From Duganella sp. SG902 (GTDB taxonomy: Bacteria > Pseudomonadota > Gammaproteobacteria > Burkholderiales > Burkholderiaceae_D), in contig NZ_JABMJK010000003.1 in the NCBI RefSeq assembly GCF_013376005.1, forward strand, positions 496,001 through 560,000: 64,000 nucleotides of DNA. The letters are read 5' to 3'. Positions 52,841-63,176 of the stretch are shown piece after piece. Under the pieces are notes generated by a model. That model was not told where the DNA came from. It was given only the letters and a program-made list of their open reading frames with translations, and searched no databases. The translations under genes were made by a program, and so were the position numbers. The stretch's first letter is position 1. The number at the start of each line of letters is the position of its first letter.

Positions 52841-54087
52841 GCCTCGTCTTCCTCGTCGGCGACGTTCAGCGCCAGCTTGACGGCCTTGACGCGCGCGCTG
52901 TGCACGCGCTCGGGAATGCGCTGCGGATTGTCGGCGCACGATGCGGCGATCTCGCCGGCGTTGACGCCGCGCGCGGCCGCCAGCGTTTTTTCCAGGTGCT
53001 CCAGTTGCGGGAACGGCGCGTCGGCGTAGCTGGCGTTCGGACCGATGCGGCCACGCGAGTCGCATTCGGTCGCCAGCAGCATTTGCGTGAAGCGCGTCGG
53101 TTTGCGGAAGGCGTCGCAACGTTCGAACAGGGTGACGATGGTGTTGGCGCGCAGTTGCAGGGCGCGGCCGACGTTGCCATGTTCGCGCGCGGTCATCACG
53201 GCCAGGTCGCGGCATTCGGTGGGCACGCGCAGGCGCTTGCATACCTGCTCCACCAGCTTGACGCCCAAGCCTTCGTGGCCGTGGTGCGCGGGCCAGTTTT
53301 CCGATGGCGTGGCGGCCTTGCCCAGGTCGTGCATCAGGCAGGCGAAACGGGTCGGCAGGTCGCGCTCCAGCCGCGCCGCGCAGTCGATCACTTGCAGCAC
53401 GTGGATGCCGGTGTCGATTTCGGGATGCCATTTCTCCGGCTGCGGCACGCCCCACAGCGCGTCCAGCTCCGGCAGGATGCGCGCCAGCGCGCCGCAATCG
53501 CGCAGCACTTCCAGCATGCGCGATGGTCTCTGCTCCATCAGCCCGCGCGACAGTTCCTGCCATACGCGCTCCGGCACCAGCGCGTCGACTTCGCCGTGTT
53601 CCACCATCTGCTTCATCAACTCATTGGTCTCGGGCGCGACGCGGAAGTCGGCGAAGCGCGCGGCAAAGCGCGCCACGCGCAGGATGCGCACCGGGTCTTC
53701 GGCGAACGCCGCCGACACATGGCGGAAGATGCGCTGCTCGATGTCGCGCTGGCCGCCGTAGGGGTCGGTCAGCGTGCCGTCTTCGGCCCGGGCGATGGCG
53801 TTGATGGTGAGGTCGCGCCGGATCAGATCATCTTCCAGCGTGACGTCGGGCGAGGTGTGGAACACAAACCCTTTGTAGCCGGGCGCGGTCTTGCGCTCGG
53901 TGCGGGCCAGCGCATACTCTTCCTGCGTTTGCGGATGCAGGAATACCGGGAAGTCCTTGCCGACCGGACGGAAGCCCTTGGCCACCATCTCGTCCGGCGT
54001 GGCGCCGACCACCACGTGGTCATGGTCCTTGACCGGCAGGCCAAGCAGCGCATCGCGCACGGCGCCGCCTACGACGTAAGTCTGCAT
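52837..54087 (-). CDS. cca: CCA tRNA nucleotidyltransferase (multifunctional, HD domain)
   Basis: The 416-aa class II nucleotidyltransferase begins MQTYVVGGAVRDALLG. It has the DHDHVVVG metal site, RRDLTINAIA, AEDPVRILRVARFAARF, and a C-terminal HD domain with CLMHDLGKA. It adds or repairs the 3' CCA of tRNA, and the HD domain gives phosphohydrolase activity. It starts 5 bp after the GST stop. A longer upstream frame lies inside the GST gene and was rejected. Confidence 0.96.
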   Translation of the reverse strand: MQTYVVGGAVRDALLGLPVKDHDHVVVGATPDEMVAKGFRPVGKDFPVFLHPQTQEEYALARTERKTAPGYKGFVFHTSPDVTLEDDLIRRDLTINAIARAEDGTLTDPYGGQRDIEQRIFRHVSAAFAEDPVRILRVARFAARFADFRVAPETNELMKQMVEHGEVDALVPERVWQELSRGLMEQRPSRMLEVLRDCGALARILPELDALWGVPQPEKWHPEIDTGIHVLQVIDCAARLERDLPTRFACLMHDLGKAATPSENWPAHHGHEGLGVKLVEQVCKRLRVPTECRDLAVMTAREHGNVGRALQLRANTIVTLFERCDAFRKPTRFTQMLLATECDSRGRIGPNASYADAPFPQLEHLEKTLAAARGVNAGEIAASCADNPQRIPERVHSARVKAVKLALNVADEEDEA

Positions 54088-54091
54088 GTTC

Positions 54092-54811
54092 TCAGTCCGG
54101 CATTTCCGCGTCGTGCTTGGGCGCCGTTTCGGTTTCGGCCAGGGCCTCCTCCACCCAGCGCGCCACGGCGGGATGGGCCAGCACGCGCTGGCAGTAGGCG
54201 TCCAGCGCCGGCGCCAGCGCCACGCCATAGGTGCGGAAACGGCAGACCACCGGCGCGAAGTAGGCGTCCGCGATCGAGAACTCGCCGAACAGGAACTGGT
54301 GATGGCCGAAGCGCGACAGGCACTCTTCCCAGATTTCGCTGATGCGGCCGATGTCGGCCTGCGTGCCCGGCGTGCGGCCCTTGCCCGGATAGCTGGCGCG
54401 GATGTTCATCGACATCGAGTTGCGCAGGTCGCTGAAGCCGGCGTGCATCTCGGCGCACACGGAACGCGCCATGGCGCGCGCGGCCACGTCCTGTGGCCAC
54501 AGATGCAGCTCGGGGAATTGTTCGGCCAGATATTCGCAAATCGCCAGGCTGTCCCAGATGGTCATCTCTTCGCCGGCCAGCAGCACCGGCACGCGGCCGG
54601 AGGCCGAGTAGCTGCAGATGCGGTTGGCGGTGTCGTCCTGGTCCAGCAGCACGCGCACTTCCTGGAACGGGATGCCGAAGGCGGTCATCGCCACCCAAGG
54701 GCGCATCGACCACGATGAATAATTCTTGTTGCCGATGACGAGCGTCAGGCCGGGCGAACGCGCCGCGGCCAGGGTTTGCGACAAGCTGGGATCAAGTTGG
54801 GTGGTCTGCAT
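54092..54811 (-). CDS. Glutathione S-transferase family protein
   Basis: The 239-aa protein has a thioredoxin-like N-terminal domain (~20-100, YSSWSMRPWVAM...GRVPVLLAGEEMTIWDSLAICEYLAEQFP) and an all-helical C-terminal domain. The NYSSWS motif near residues 30-35 is typical of the maleylacetoacetate-isomerase-like/YfcF-related subgroup. It lies between slt and cca on the same strand, 24 bp after the slt stop. Confidence 0.92.
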   Translation of the reverse strand: MQTTQLDPSLSQTLAAARSPGLTLVIGNKNYSSWSMRPWVAMTAFGIPFQEVRVLLDQDDTANRICSYSASGRVPVLLAGEEMTIWDSLAICEYLAEQFPELHLWPQDVAARAMARSVCAEMHAGFSDLRNSMSMNIRASYPGKGRTPGTQADIGRISEIWEECLSRFGHHQFLFGEFSIADAYFAPVVCRFRTYGVALAPALDAYCQRVLAHPAVARWVEEALAETETAPKHDAEMPD

Positions 54812-54835
54812 GATGAGTCGTCCTGTATGGGGTGA

Positions 54836-56803
54836 TCAGCGCGGCACGAAGCTGGTTTCCTGTTCCTCGGCTTCGGTATAGCCTTTCGGCGCGACGTTGC
54901 CGAGGCGCGCCTTGAGCGATTGCGGCCGCCCTTCAAACAGCGCCGCGTAGTAGGTGGCGTTCGACATCACGTTCTTGACGTAGGTGCGCGTCTCGACGTA
55001 CGGAATCGATTCGATGAACACGGTGCTGTCCATCGGCTTGGTCAGCGTGGCGCGCCAGGTGCGCAGGCGGCCCGGCCCGGCGTTGTAGGCGGCGGTGGCC
55101 AGCACCTGCGAGCCGTCCATGTTCCCCAGCACCATGTTGAGGTAGTTGGTGCCCAGGAGGATATTGGTGCGCACGTCGCTCAGCATCTCCTGCGCGAAAT
55201 CGGTGAGGCCGATTTTCTTGGCGATCCAGCGGCCGGTGGATGGCATCACCTGCATCAGGCCCGAGGCCCCGGCGTGCGATTGCGCGTCCATGATGAAGCG
55301 CGACTCTTGCCGTATCAGGCCGTACACCCACGCCTTGTCGAGACCCAGCGTCTGCGTGGCCGGATGCATGACGTCGTTGTGCGGCGACGGGAAGCGCTGC
55401 GTGTAGTCGACCTGGATGCGCGTGCGCTCGGAGGTGTTGACCATGCGGTCGAGGATATTGTTCTGGCGCGCGAATTCGGCGGCGGCCAGGTGTTCGCGTT
55501 CGCTCAGGCCGCGCAAGCCCCAGTTCCATTCGCGCGTGCCTTCGAAGCGCAGGCGCATGCTGAAGAATTTCAGCGCGCGCTGGAAATTCGGGTTGGCGGC
55601 GATCGGCACGATTTCGGCTTGCGAGATCGGCGCGCCGGCGGTTGGAATGGTAATCAGCTTGCCGGTTTCCTCCAGCGCCAGCTGGCCGTAGTAGTTGGAC
55701 TGGTCCGAGATGCTGCGGAACAGTTGCAGCGCTTCGCCGGTGGGCTGGCTGGTCACGCCATCGCGCGCCATCAGCGCGCGGCCCAGCCAGTAGACCCAGG
55801 TCGGCTCGCCGCGCAGCGCGGCCGGCATGGCGCGGATGGTGTTCTCGACCAGGCGCCAGTCGCCATTGCGCAGCGCGATGCGCGCCTTCCACTGCGCCTG
55901 GTCGATCGACAGCGGCGCGCCGTTGGAGCGCTTCCAGTAATCGGTGGTCTCCGGCGCCAGCGTGTACGACGATTGCAGCGCGATCGCGGCCCAGCCCTGC
56001 TGCTGTTCCTGCGGCGTCATTTTCGGCAGCGCCTTGTTCAGCGCCAGCGTCGCCAGCTTGACGCTGGTCTTGGCCAGGCGGCCGATGGCGACGATGTAGA
56101 TCTGGTGTTCCACCTTGCTCGGCCCCATGCCCTTGGCCACCGCCACCGTCGGCAAATCAACCGCTTGCACGGCTTTCTTTTCCGGGCCGTCCAGCAGCGC
56201 GACGATGCGGCGCGCCTGGCCGGTGGCGTTGTACTCGCCGGACAGGCGCAGTTGCGCGTACAGGTCTTCGGTGTTGAACTGGCCGTTCTGGTACAGGGTG
56301 GCGATCAGGCCGGCGCAGGGCTCGCCGTAGACGCTGGGCGCGGTCAGCAAGGCGCGCGCCTCGTCCGCGACCTTCTGGCCCTTCAGCGCGCGCGCAGTGA
56401 GCGCGTAGCATTTGACTTGCGTGTCATCGTTCAGGACAAACAGCGGATACTGCTCGTCGAAGGTGGCCCAGTCGCGCTTGCGGCCCAGGTCCAGCAGCCA
56501 GTCGTTGCGCAGGCGGTCGACGATGGCCTGGCCGTCGTAGCGTTTGAAGAAGTCGCGGATTTCGGACTGCGGGACGTCCTTCAGGCGTGATTTCAGCCGA
56601 TAATAATCGACGTAGGATGGAATGGAGTAGTTGGGCAGGCGGGCGGCGTAGAAATCCGCCTTGGCCGCGTCGTCCTGGCGTACCGCGTCGCGCAGCAGCA
56701 GGAAGGAGTCGTCATCCCTGCGGCTATCGGCGTCGTCGGCGTGGGCAAGCGAGGTTAAGGCAACGACGAGGGCGCCGGCTATCCATTTCGAAGCAGAAAT
56801 CAA
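54836..56803 (-). CDS. slt: Soluble lytic murein transglycosylase
   Basis: The 655-aa protein has a signal peptide (~1-22, ending SLAHA), a long alpha-helical superhelix (~30-450) and a C-terminal lysozyme-like domain with GLIRQESRF (catalytic glutamate about 499), SGLMQVMPSTG and AYNAGPGRL. It cleaves peptidoglycan glycan strands to anhydromuropeptides in the periplasm. The start is a TTG at 56803, preceded by AAGAGAG at 7 nt, with an in-frame stop further upstream leaving no other choice. It is divergent from fau across about 30 bp. Confidence 0.95.
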   Translation of the reverse strand: MISASKWIAGALVVALTSLAHADDADSRRDDDSFLLLRDAVRQDDAAKADFYAARLPNYSIPSYVDYYRLKSRLKDVPQSEIRDFFKRYDGQAIVDRLRNDWLLDLGRKRDWATFDEQYPLFVLNDDTQVKCYALTARALKGQKVADEARALLTAPSVYGEPCAGLIATLYQNGQFNTEDLYAQLRLSGEYNATGQARRIVALLDGPEKKAVQAVDLPTVAVAKGMGPSKVEHQIYIVAIGRLAKTSVKLATLALNKALPKMTPQEQQQGWAAIALQSSYTLAPETTDYWKRSNGAPLSIDQAQWKARIALRNGDWRLVENTIRAMPAALRGEPTWVYWLGRALMARDGVTSQPTGEALQLFRSISDQSNYYGQLALEETGKLITIPTAGAPISQAEIVPIAANPNFQRALKFFSMRLRFEGTREWNWGLRGLSEREHLAAAEFARQNNILDRMVNTSERTRIQVDYTQRFPSPHNDVMHPATQTLGLDKAWVYGLIRQESRFIMDAQSHAGASGLMQVMPSTGRWIAKKIGLTDFAQEMLSDVRTNILLGTNYLNMVLGNMDGSQVLATAAYNAGPGRLRTWRATLTKPMDSTVFIESIPYVETRTYVKNVMSNATYYAALFEGRPQSLKARLGNVAPKGYTEAEEQETSFVPR

Positions 56804-56834
56804 TGTGCAACTCTCTTAAGACTTGAATCAATAT

Positions 56835-57419
56835 ATGACCAGCATTCCTAGAATACCACGCAGCGACGCCGGATCACCAGTGGGTAAGGCGGATTTAAGG
56901 AAGCAGCTGCTGGCCGCAAGGCGTGCTATCGACAGCGCCACGCGCGCCGCGTGGGACCGCGCGATCGGGGAGCAGGTGGTGGCCTGGTGGAAGGCCGAAC
57001 AGCCGGCCGCGCTGGGGGTGTATTGGCCGCTGCGCGATGAGCCGGACCTGCACGCAGCCTACGCCGAACTGGCGCGCCTTGGCGCGCGCCTGCTGCTGCC
57101 GGTGGTGGTGCAAAGGGATGCGGCGCTGGAGTTTGCCGAGTGGTCCATCGGCGAGGAAATGGTGAAAGATAAAATGGGCGTGGCGGTGCCGGCCGCGTTA
57201 CGCCTGCAGACGGCGTATCCGCCGGCGCTGCTGGTGCCTTGCCTGGGTTTTAACCCGCAAGGTTATCGGCTGGGCTATGGCGGCGGGTTCTACGACCGCA
57301 CGCTGGCACGCCATGCACCGCGCCCGCGGACACTGGGAATCGCTTACCAGTGCCTGCAGGTGCCGTTTGCCAGCGACGATCATGATGTGGCGCTGGACCG
57401 CATCATCACCGAGGCTTAG
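56835..57419 (+). CDS. fau: 5-formyltetrahydrofolate cyclo-ligase
   Basis: The 194-aa protein has GKADLRKQLLAARRAI near the N-terminus and the ATP-binding GYRLGYGGGFYDRTLA segment near residues 140-155. It converts 5-formyl-THF to methenyl-THF. ATG 56835 is preferred over a TTG 12 bp upstream; neither has a strong ribosome-binding site. It converges on metF, with stops overlapping by 4 bp, so folate genes cluster here. Confidence 0.92.
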   Translation: MTSIPRIPRSDAGSPVGKADLRKQLLAARRAIDSATRAAWDRAIGEQVVAWWKAEQPAALGVYWPLRDEPDLHAAYAELARLGARLLLPVVVQRDAALEFAEWSIGEEMVKDKMGVAVPAALRLQTAYPPALLVPCLGFNPQGYRLGYGGGFYDRTLARHAPRPRTLGIAYQCLQVPFASDDHDVALDRIITEA

Positions 57420-58243
57420 ATCAAGCGTTGCCACAGGGCGGTGGTGGCCGCCGCCTGGTTCATGCTGTAGAAGTGCAGGCCTGGCGCGCCGCCCTTCAGC
57501 AGACGCTCGCCCAGCGCCGCCACCACGTCCAGGCCGAAGGCCTTGATCGATGCGGTGTCGTCGCCGAAGCTGGCCAGCTTGAGCCGCACCCAGCGCGGGA
57601 TCTCGGCGCCGCACATGTCGGAGAAGCGCATCAACTGCGTGTAGTTCGTGATCGGCATGATGCCCGGCACGATCGGCACGTTGATGCCCAGCTTCTGCGT
57701 CTGCTCGACGAAGTTGAAGTAGGCGTCGGCGTTGTAGAAGTACTGGGTGATGGCGGCGTTGGCACCAGCCTTCACCTTGCGTTCGAACGCCAGCAAATCA
57801 TCCTGCGGCGACTTGGCTTGCGGGTGCACTTCCGGATAGGCCGCCACTTCGATGTGGAACCAGTCGCCGGTCTCCTGGCGGATGAATTCCACCAGCTCGT
57901 TCGCATAACGGAATTCGCCGGCCGCGCCATAGCCGCTCGGCAGGTCGCCGCGCAGCGCGACGATGCGCTTGATGTTGTGCGACTTGAATTCGGTCAGGAT
58001 CTCGCGGATCGACTCGCGCGTGCCGCCCACGCAGGACAGGTGGGGCGCGGCGTCTTCGCCGGCGGCGAGGATCTCGACCACCGTGTCCAGCGTGCCGCGC
58101 TGCGTGCTGCCGCCGGCGCCGAAGGTCACGGAAAAATATTTCGGTTTGAGCTCGGACAGCTTGGCGCGCGTGGCGCGCAGCTTCTCCGCGCCTTCCGCCG
58201 TCTTGGGCGGGAAGAATTCGATACTGAAGTTAGGATTGTCCAT
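57416..58243 (-). CDS. metF: Methylenetetrahydrofolate reductase
   Basis: The 275-aa protein has the MetF barrel, with SIEFFPPKT at 7-15, VTFGAGGSTQ, RGDLPSGYG and the FAD-site region ITQYFYNADAYFNF. It makes 5-methyl-THF for methionine synthase. Its start overlaps the holin-like gene end by 14 bp, so it belongs to the ahcY transcription unit under SAH-riboswitch control. Confidence 0.97.
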   Translation of the reverse strand: MDNPNFSIEFFPPKTAEGAEKLRATRAKLSELKPKYFSVTFGAGGSTQRGTLDTVVEILAAGEDAAPHLSCVGGTRESIREILTEFKSHNIKRIVALRGDLPSGYGAAGEFRYANELVEFIRQETGDWFHIEVAAYPEVHPQAKSPQDDLLAFERKVKAGANAAITQYFYNADAYFNFVEQTQKLGINVPIVPGIMPITNYTQLMRFSDMCGAEIPRWVRLKLASFGDDTASIKAFGLDVVAALGERLLKGGAPGLHFYSMNQAAATTALWQRLI

Positions 58244-58586
58244 CTGGGGTCTTCAAAAGTAAGGTCGACAAAGCCCAGGAAATCACGCTGTACAACACCG
58301 CGCCGCCGACCGCCGACAGGAAGCTGTCGACATGGAAGCCGTCCACCCATTGCGCCACCAGCCAGAACATGAAGCCGTTGACGATGAAGATGAACAGGCC
58401 CAGTGACAGCAGCGTCACCGGTAAGGTCAGCAACAGCAGGACGGGACGTATCAGCGTATTGACCAGGCCCAGTACAAGAGCCGCGACGAGGGCTGCGCCT
58501 ATGCTTGTGACATCGACGGAATGCATCAGGTAAGGCACTGCCAGCAAGGCAACGGCATTGATTAACCAGGTAAGGACCAAACGCAT
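58230..58586 (-). CDS. Holin-like four-TM membrane protein (phage holin superfamily IV type)
   Basis: The 118-aa protein is very hydrophobic, with four predicted helices (~5-25, 32-52, 58-78 and 90-112) and the family pattern LGLVNTLIRPVLLLLTLPVTLLSLGLFIFIVNG. Despite the family name there are no phage genes nearby. It is placed between ahcY and metF. Its role in the methyl cycle is unknown. The ATG at 58586 has only a weak ribosome-binding site; a start six codons earlier is possible. Confidence 0.85.
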   Translation of the reverse strand: MRLVLTWLINAVALLAVPYLMHSVDVTSIGAALVAALVLGLVNTLIRPVLLLLTLPVTLLSLGLFIFIVNGFMFWLVAQWVDGFHVDSFLSAVGGAVLYSVISWALSTLLLKTPDGQS

Positions 58587-58609
58587 AAGAAGTTCTCGCT
58601 GCAAGAGCC

Positions 58610-58687
58610 GTCATTCCGGCGCAGGCCGGAATCCATGCTGAGCATGCTGCCCAGCGTTGTATGGATTCCGGCTTTCGCCGGAATGAC
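58610..58687. repeat. REP-like palindromic repeat, copy 4
   Basis: A 78-bp palindrome begins GTCATTCCGGCGCAGGCCGG and ends with CCGGCTTTCGCCGGAATGAC. It has an inner ATCCATGCTGAGCAT arm. It lies between ahcY and the holin-like gene and is nearly identical in its right arm to copy 3. Confidence 0.85.
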
Positions 58688-58696
58688 GCGGTGGTT

Positions 58697-60124
<1,428 letters not shown>

Positions 60125-60157
60125 CACGCCCTCCTTTCATAAGTTGAAAAAAGTAAC

Positions 60158-60217
60158 GTGAGCGCGGTTGGGGATCTCCGAGCCTGGCGAATGAACATTC
60201 GTCGCAGCGCTCCTCGG
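60158..60217 (-). ncRNA. SAH riboswitch upstream of ahcY
   Basis: The minus-strand RNA has CCGAGGAGCGCTGCGAC, a P2 hairpin CGAATG-tt-CATTCG, GCCAGGCTCGG, and a distal GCGCTCAC. CCGAG pairs with CTCGG (P1), and GAGCGC pairs with GCGCTC (pseudoknot), which matches the SAH riboswitch class found upstream of ahcY and metF in Proteobacteria. It should raise ahcY expression when SAH accumulates. The aptamer ends 33 nt before the start codon. Confidence 0.9.
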
Positions 60218-60224
60218 AAGGCGC

Positions 60225-60230
60225 ATTCTA
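60225..60230 (-). promoter_or_regulatory. -10 element of the ahcY promoter
   Basis: TAGAAT on the minus strand places the transcription start at about 60218, directly at the 5' end of the riboswitch. The -35 is weak (TCGCCA at 17 bp). Confidence 0.6.
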
Positions 60231-60334
60231 GCATCGTTAAGTCCGGATGGCGACAAAATCGTTTTCGTTTGAACTCGCTCAACCCTCACTTTGCGCTGGT
60301 CTTATACGCTGGCTTTTTTTATGCGGAGCAGGCT

Positions 60335-60847
60335 ATGACTATCGATCCACGCGATGTCATTTGGGACGAGGCACAGGCCCTGCTGTACCACGTAAGCTAT
60401 GCGGAAACACTGATAACAGCGCTACTTGTGCGCTGGGTATGGCTGGATACGATCACCAAAATCCTCGTGGCAATTTCATCCGGCGGAGCTGCGTTGGCAG
60501 GCCTCGTATTCTGGAAAAGTAGCGACTATACTTTTTTATGGCCGATGTTTACGTCTGCCAGTACCTTGCTCGCAATCGTATCAAGTCAACTCGATGTAGC
60601 CGAAAAGCTAAAGAGGCATTCAACCTCGACAGTTGAGCTACGCAATTTGAGTATGGAAATCGGGTCCTTGATTGTGCGCATGAAAATCAATGACAGCTTT
60701 GCCATCGCGGAGTTTGAGGCGCAATTGTTGGACCTGCGCAGAAAATATGGTCTGGAAACAGGTAAATTTTTGCACGACTTGCTATTGACCCGACGCTTGC
60801 GCAATGCCGCGCAAGTAATGACAAATCAAAAACTGGATATATCATGA
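60335..60847 (+). CDS. Two-TM protein resembling SLATT-type membrane effectors
   Basis: The 170-aa product has a short N-terminal helical part. Two adjacent membrane helices follow (~40-60, ILVAISSGGAALAGLVFW, and ~66-85, FLWPMFTSASTLLAIVSS), then a long charged cytosolic helix region starting QLDVAEKLKRHSTSTVELRNLSMEI. This is the layout of SLATT-domain proteins, proposed pore-forming effectors of nucleotide-dependent defence systems. No SMODS/cGAS-like or SLOG partner is adjacent, so the match rests on architecture alone. GC content is visibly lower than in ahcY and metK on either side. GGAG is 6 nt before ATG 60335. A longer frame upstream would run over the riboswitch and was rejected. 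The stop codon overlaps the next start (ATGA). Confidence 0.7.
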   Translation: MTIDPRDVIWDEAQALLYHVSYAETLITALLVRWVWLDTITKILVAISSGGAALAGLVFWKSSDYTFLWPMFTSASTLLAIVSSQLDVAEKLKRHSTSTVELRNLSMEIGSLIVRMKINDSFAIAEFEAQLLDLRRKYGLETGKFLHDLLLTRRLRNAAQVMTNQKLDIS

Positions 60848-60921
60848 TCCCGACCGACGACCCTCGCCGCAAGTACCTCCCCCCCAACCCGATACCGCCC
60901 TTGCCCAAGCGCCCCAAATGA
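60844..60921 (+). CDS. 25-aa proline-rich microprotein coupled to the two-TM gene
   Basis: The ORF encodes 25 residues, 9 of them proline, with PRRKYLPPNPIPPLP in the centre and a lysine-rich end. The ATG overlaps the stop of the upstream two-TM gene, a classic coupling arrangement. A terminator hairpin follows within 2 bp of its stop. No ribosome-binding site of its own is obvious. It is too short for a statistical coding call; position and composition support it. Confidence 0.55.
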   Translation: MIPTDDPRRKYLPPNPIPPLPKRPK

Positions 60922-60922
60922 C

Positions 60923-60954
60923 AACGCCCCGGAGTCCGGGGCGTTGGCGTTTTC
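60923..60954 (+). terminator. Rho-independent terminator after the two-TM / microprotein operon
   Basis: An 11-bp stem AACGCCCCGGA / TCCGGGGCGTT is followed by GGCGTTTTC. The T-tract is on the plus strand. From the minus strand it lies just past the metK stop and may act there too, though with a weaker T-run. Confidence 0.75.
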
Positions 60955-60972
60955 AGCTACGGCCGAGCTTGA

Positions 60973-62139
<1,167 letters not shown>

Positions 62140-62185
62140 CGCAAGCTCCTGATATGGTTTGAAAAACGGTCGCATACCAACACGG

Positions 62186-62225
62186 CTTGCGACGCTTTAG
62201 CGACATTTATATCCCGCATCGCAAG
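62186..62225 (-). promoter_or_regulatory. Inverted-repeat structure in the metK leader
   Basis: On the minus strand CTTGCGA (62225-62219) pairs with TCGCAAG (62192-62186), enclosing an inner CGCTAAAGCG hairpin. It begins about 85 nt upstream of the metK start. It does not match a SAM riboswitch pattern that I recognise. It could be an operator or leader structure. Confidence 0.35.
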
Positions 62226-62315
62226 TTGTCATTAACTCAGCGGTTACTGCTACTACTCATGGTATTTTACGCCTTTTTGAAAAAACTTGCTCCCTAACAC
62301 AGGTAGAAACGCCAC

Positions 62316-63176
62316 ATGCTGGTTCCACTTTTTCGCTTTTTATCGATTTTCCCCTTGCCGCTGTTGCACGCCGCCGGCGCCGCGCTGGGCTGGCTGGTGT
62401 ACTGGGCCTCGCCGTCCTACCGCCGCCGCATGCGCGACAACATGCGCCAGGCCGGCGTCGCGCAGCACCTGAACGCGGCCATCGCCGAAGCCGGCAAGAG
62501 CATCATCGAGCTGCCCTTCATCTGGTGCGCCGACCCGGCCCGCGTGTCGCGCCACGCCACGCTGGAGAACTGGGAGCTGGTGCAGGCCGAGCTGGACGCC
62601 GGGCGCGGCATTGTGTTCATGACGCCACACCTGGGCTGCTTCGAGATCGTGGCGCAGGAGATCGCCCTGCGCACCGAACTGATGGTGATGTACCGCCCGC
62701 CGAAAAAAGAGGCGCTGAAACCGCTGATCGAGGGCGCGCGCGCGCGCAAAAACCTGCTGCTGGCGCCGGCCAATATGTCGGGCGTGCGCATGCTGGCCAA
62801 GTTCCTCAAGAAGGGCCAGCCGGTGGGCGTGCTGCCCGACCAGGTGCCGCAGGAGGGCGAAGGCGTGTGGGCCACCTTCTTCGGCCGCGACGCCTACACC
62901 ATGACCCTGCCGGCCAAGCTGGCCCTGCTGGGCGACGCCACCATCATCATCACCTACGCCGAGCGCCTGCCGGGCGGACGCGGCTATGTGGTACGCTTCG
63001 TGCCCTTTGACGGGACCCTGGACGGCGACAGCGCCGCCCAGGCGCAGGCCATCAACAGCGCCATGGAGCGCCTGATCGTCCGCAGCCCGTCGCAATATTA
63101 CTGGAGCTACAACCGCTACAAGGTGCCGCACGGAATCGAGGCGCCGGCGGCGGCCAAGGCCAAGGAAAACGCATGA
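62316..63176 (+). CDS. Lipid A biosynthesis acyltransferase, LpxL/HtrB family (first copy)
   Basis: The 286-aa protein has an N-terminal membrane anchor (~5-32), the acyltransferase HxxxxE motif in TPHLGCFEIV (about residues 109-114) and the downstream GVLPDQVPQEGEGVWATFFGR block. It transfers a secondary acyl chain to lipid A at the inner membrane. It is divergent from metK. A second family member follows, with overlapping ATGA. Confidence 0.93.
   Translation: MLVPLFRFLSIFPLPLLHAAGAALGWLVYWASPSYRRRMRDNMRQAGVAQHLNAAIAEAGKSIIELPFIWCADPARVSRHATLENWELVQAELDAGRGIVFMTPHLGCFEIVAQEIALRTELMVMYRPPKKEALKPLIEGARARKNLLLAPANMSGVRMLAKFLKKGQPVGVLPDQVPQEGEGVWATFFGRDAYTMTLPAKLALLGDATIIITYAERLPGGRGYVVRFVPFDGTLDGDSAAQAQAINSAMERLIVRSPSQYYWSYNRYKVPHGIEAPAAAKAKENA

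Noticed and set aside
56804..56834. A 6S RNA gene upstream of fau, as in enterobacteria
   Set aside because: Only about 30 bp separate fau from the divergent slt gene; there is no room.
58230..58586. Prophage remnant suggested by the holin-like gene
   Set aside because: No phage structural, lysis or integrase genes are nearby, and the gene is embedded in a metabolic operon.
60158..60334. A 59-codon upstream extension of the two-TM protein
   Set aside because: It would run antisense through the SAH riboswitch and ahcY promoter, and the ATG at 60335 has a good ribosome-binding site.
62160..62315. A SAM riboswitch for metK
   Set aside because: I see an inverted repeat but not the conserved blocks of a SAM-riboswitch class that I could name, so I left it as an unassigned leader.
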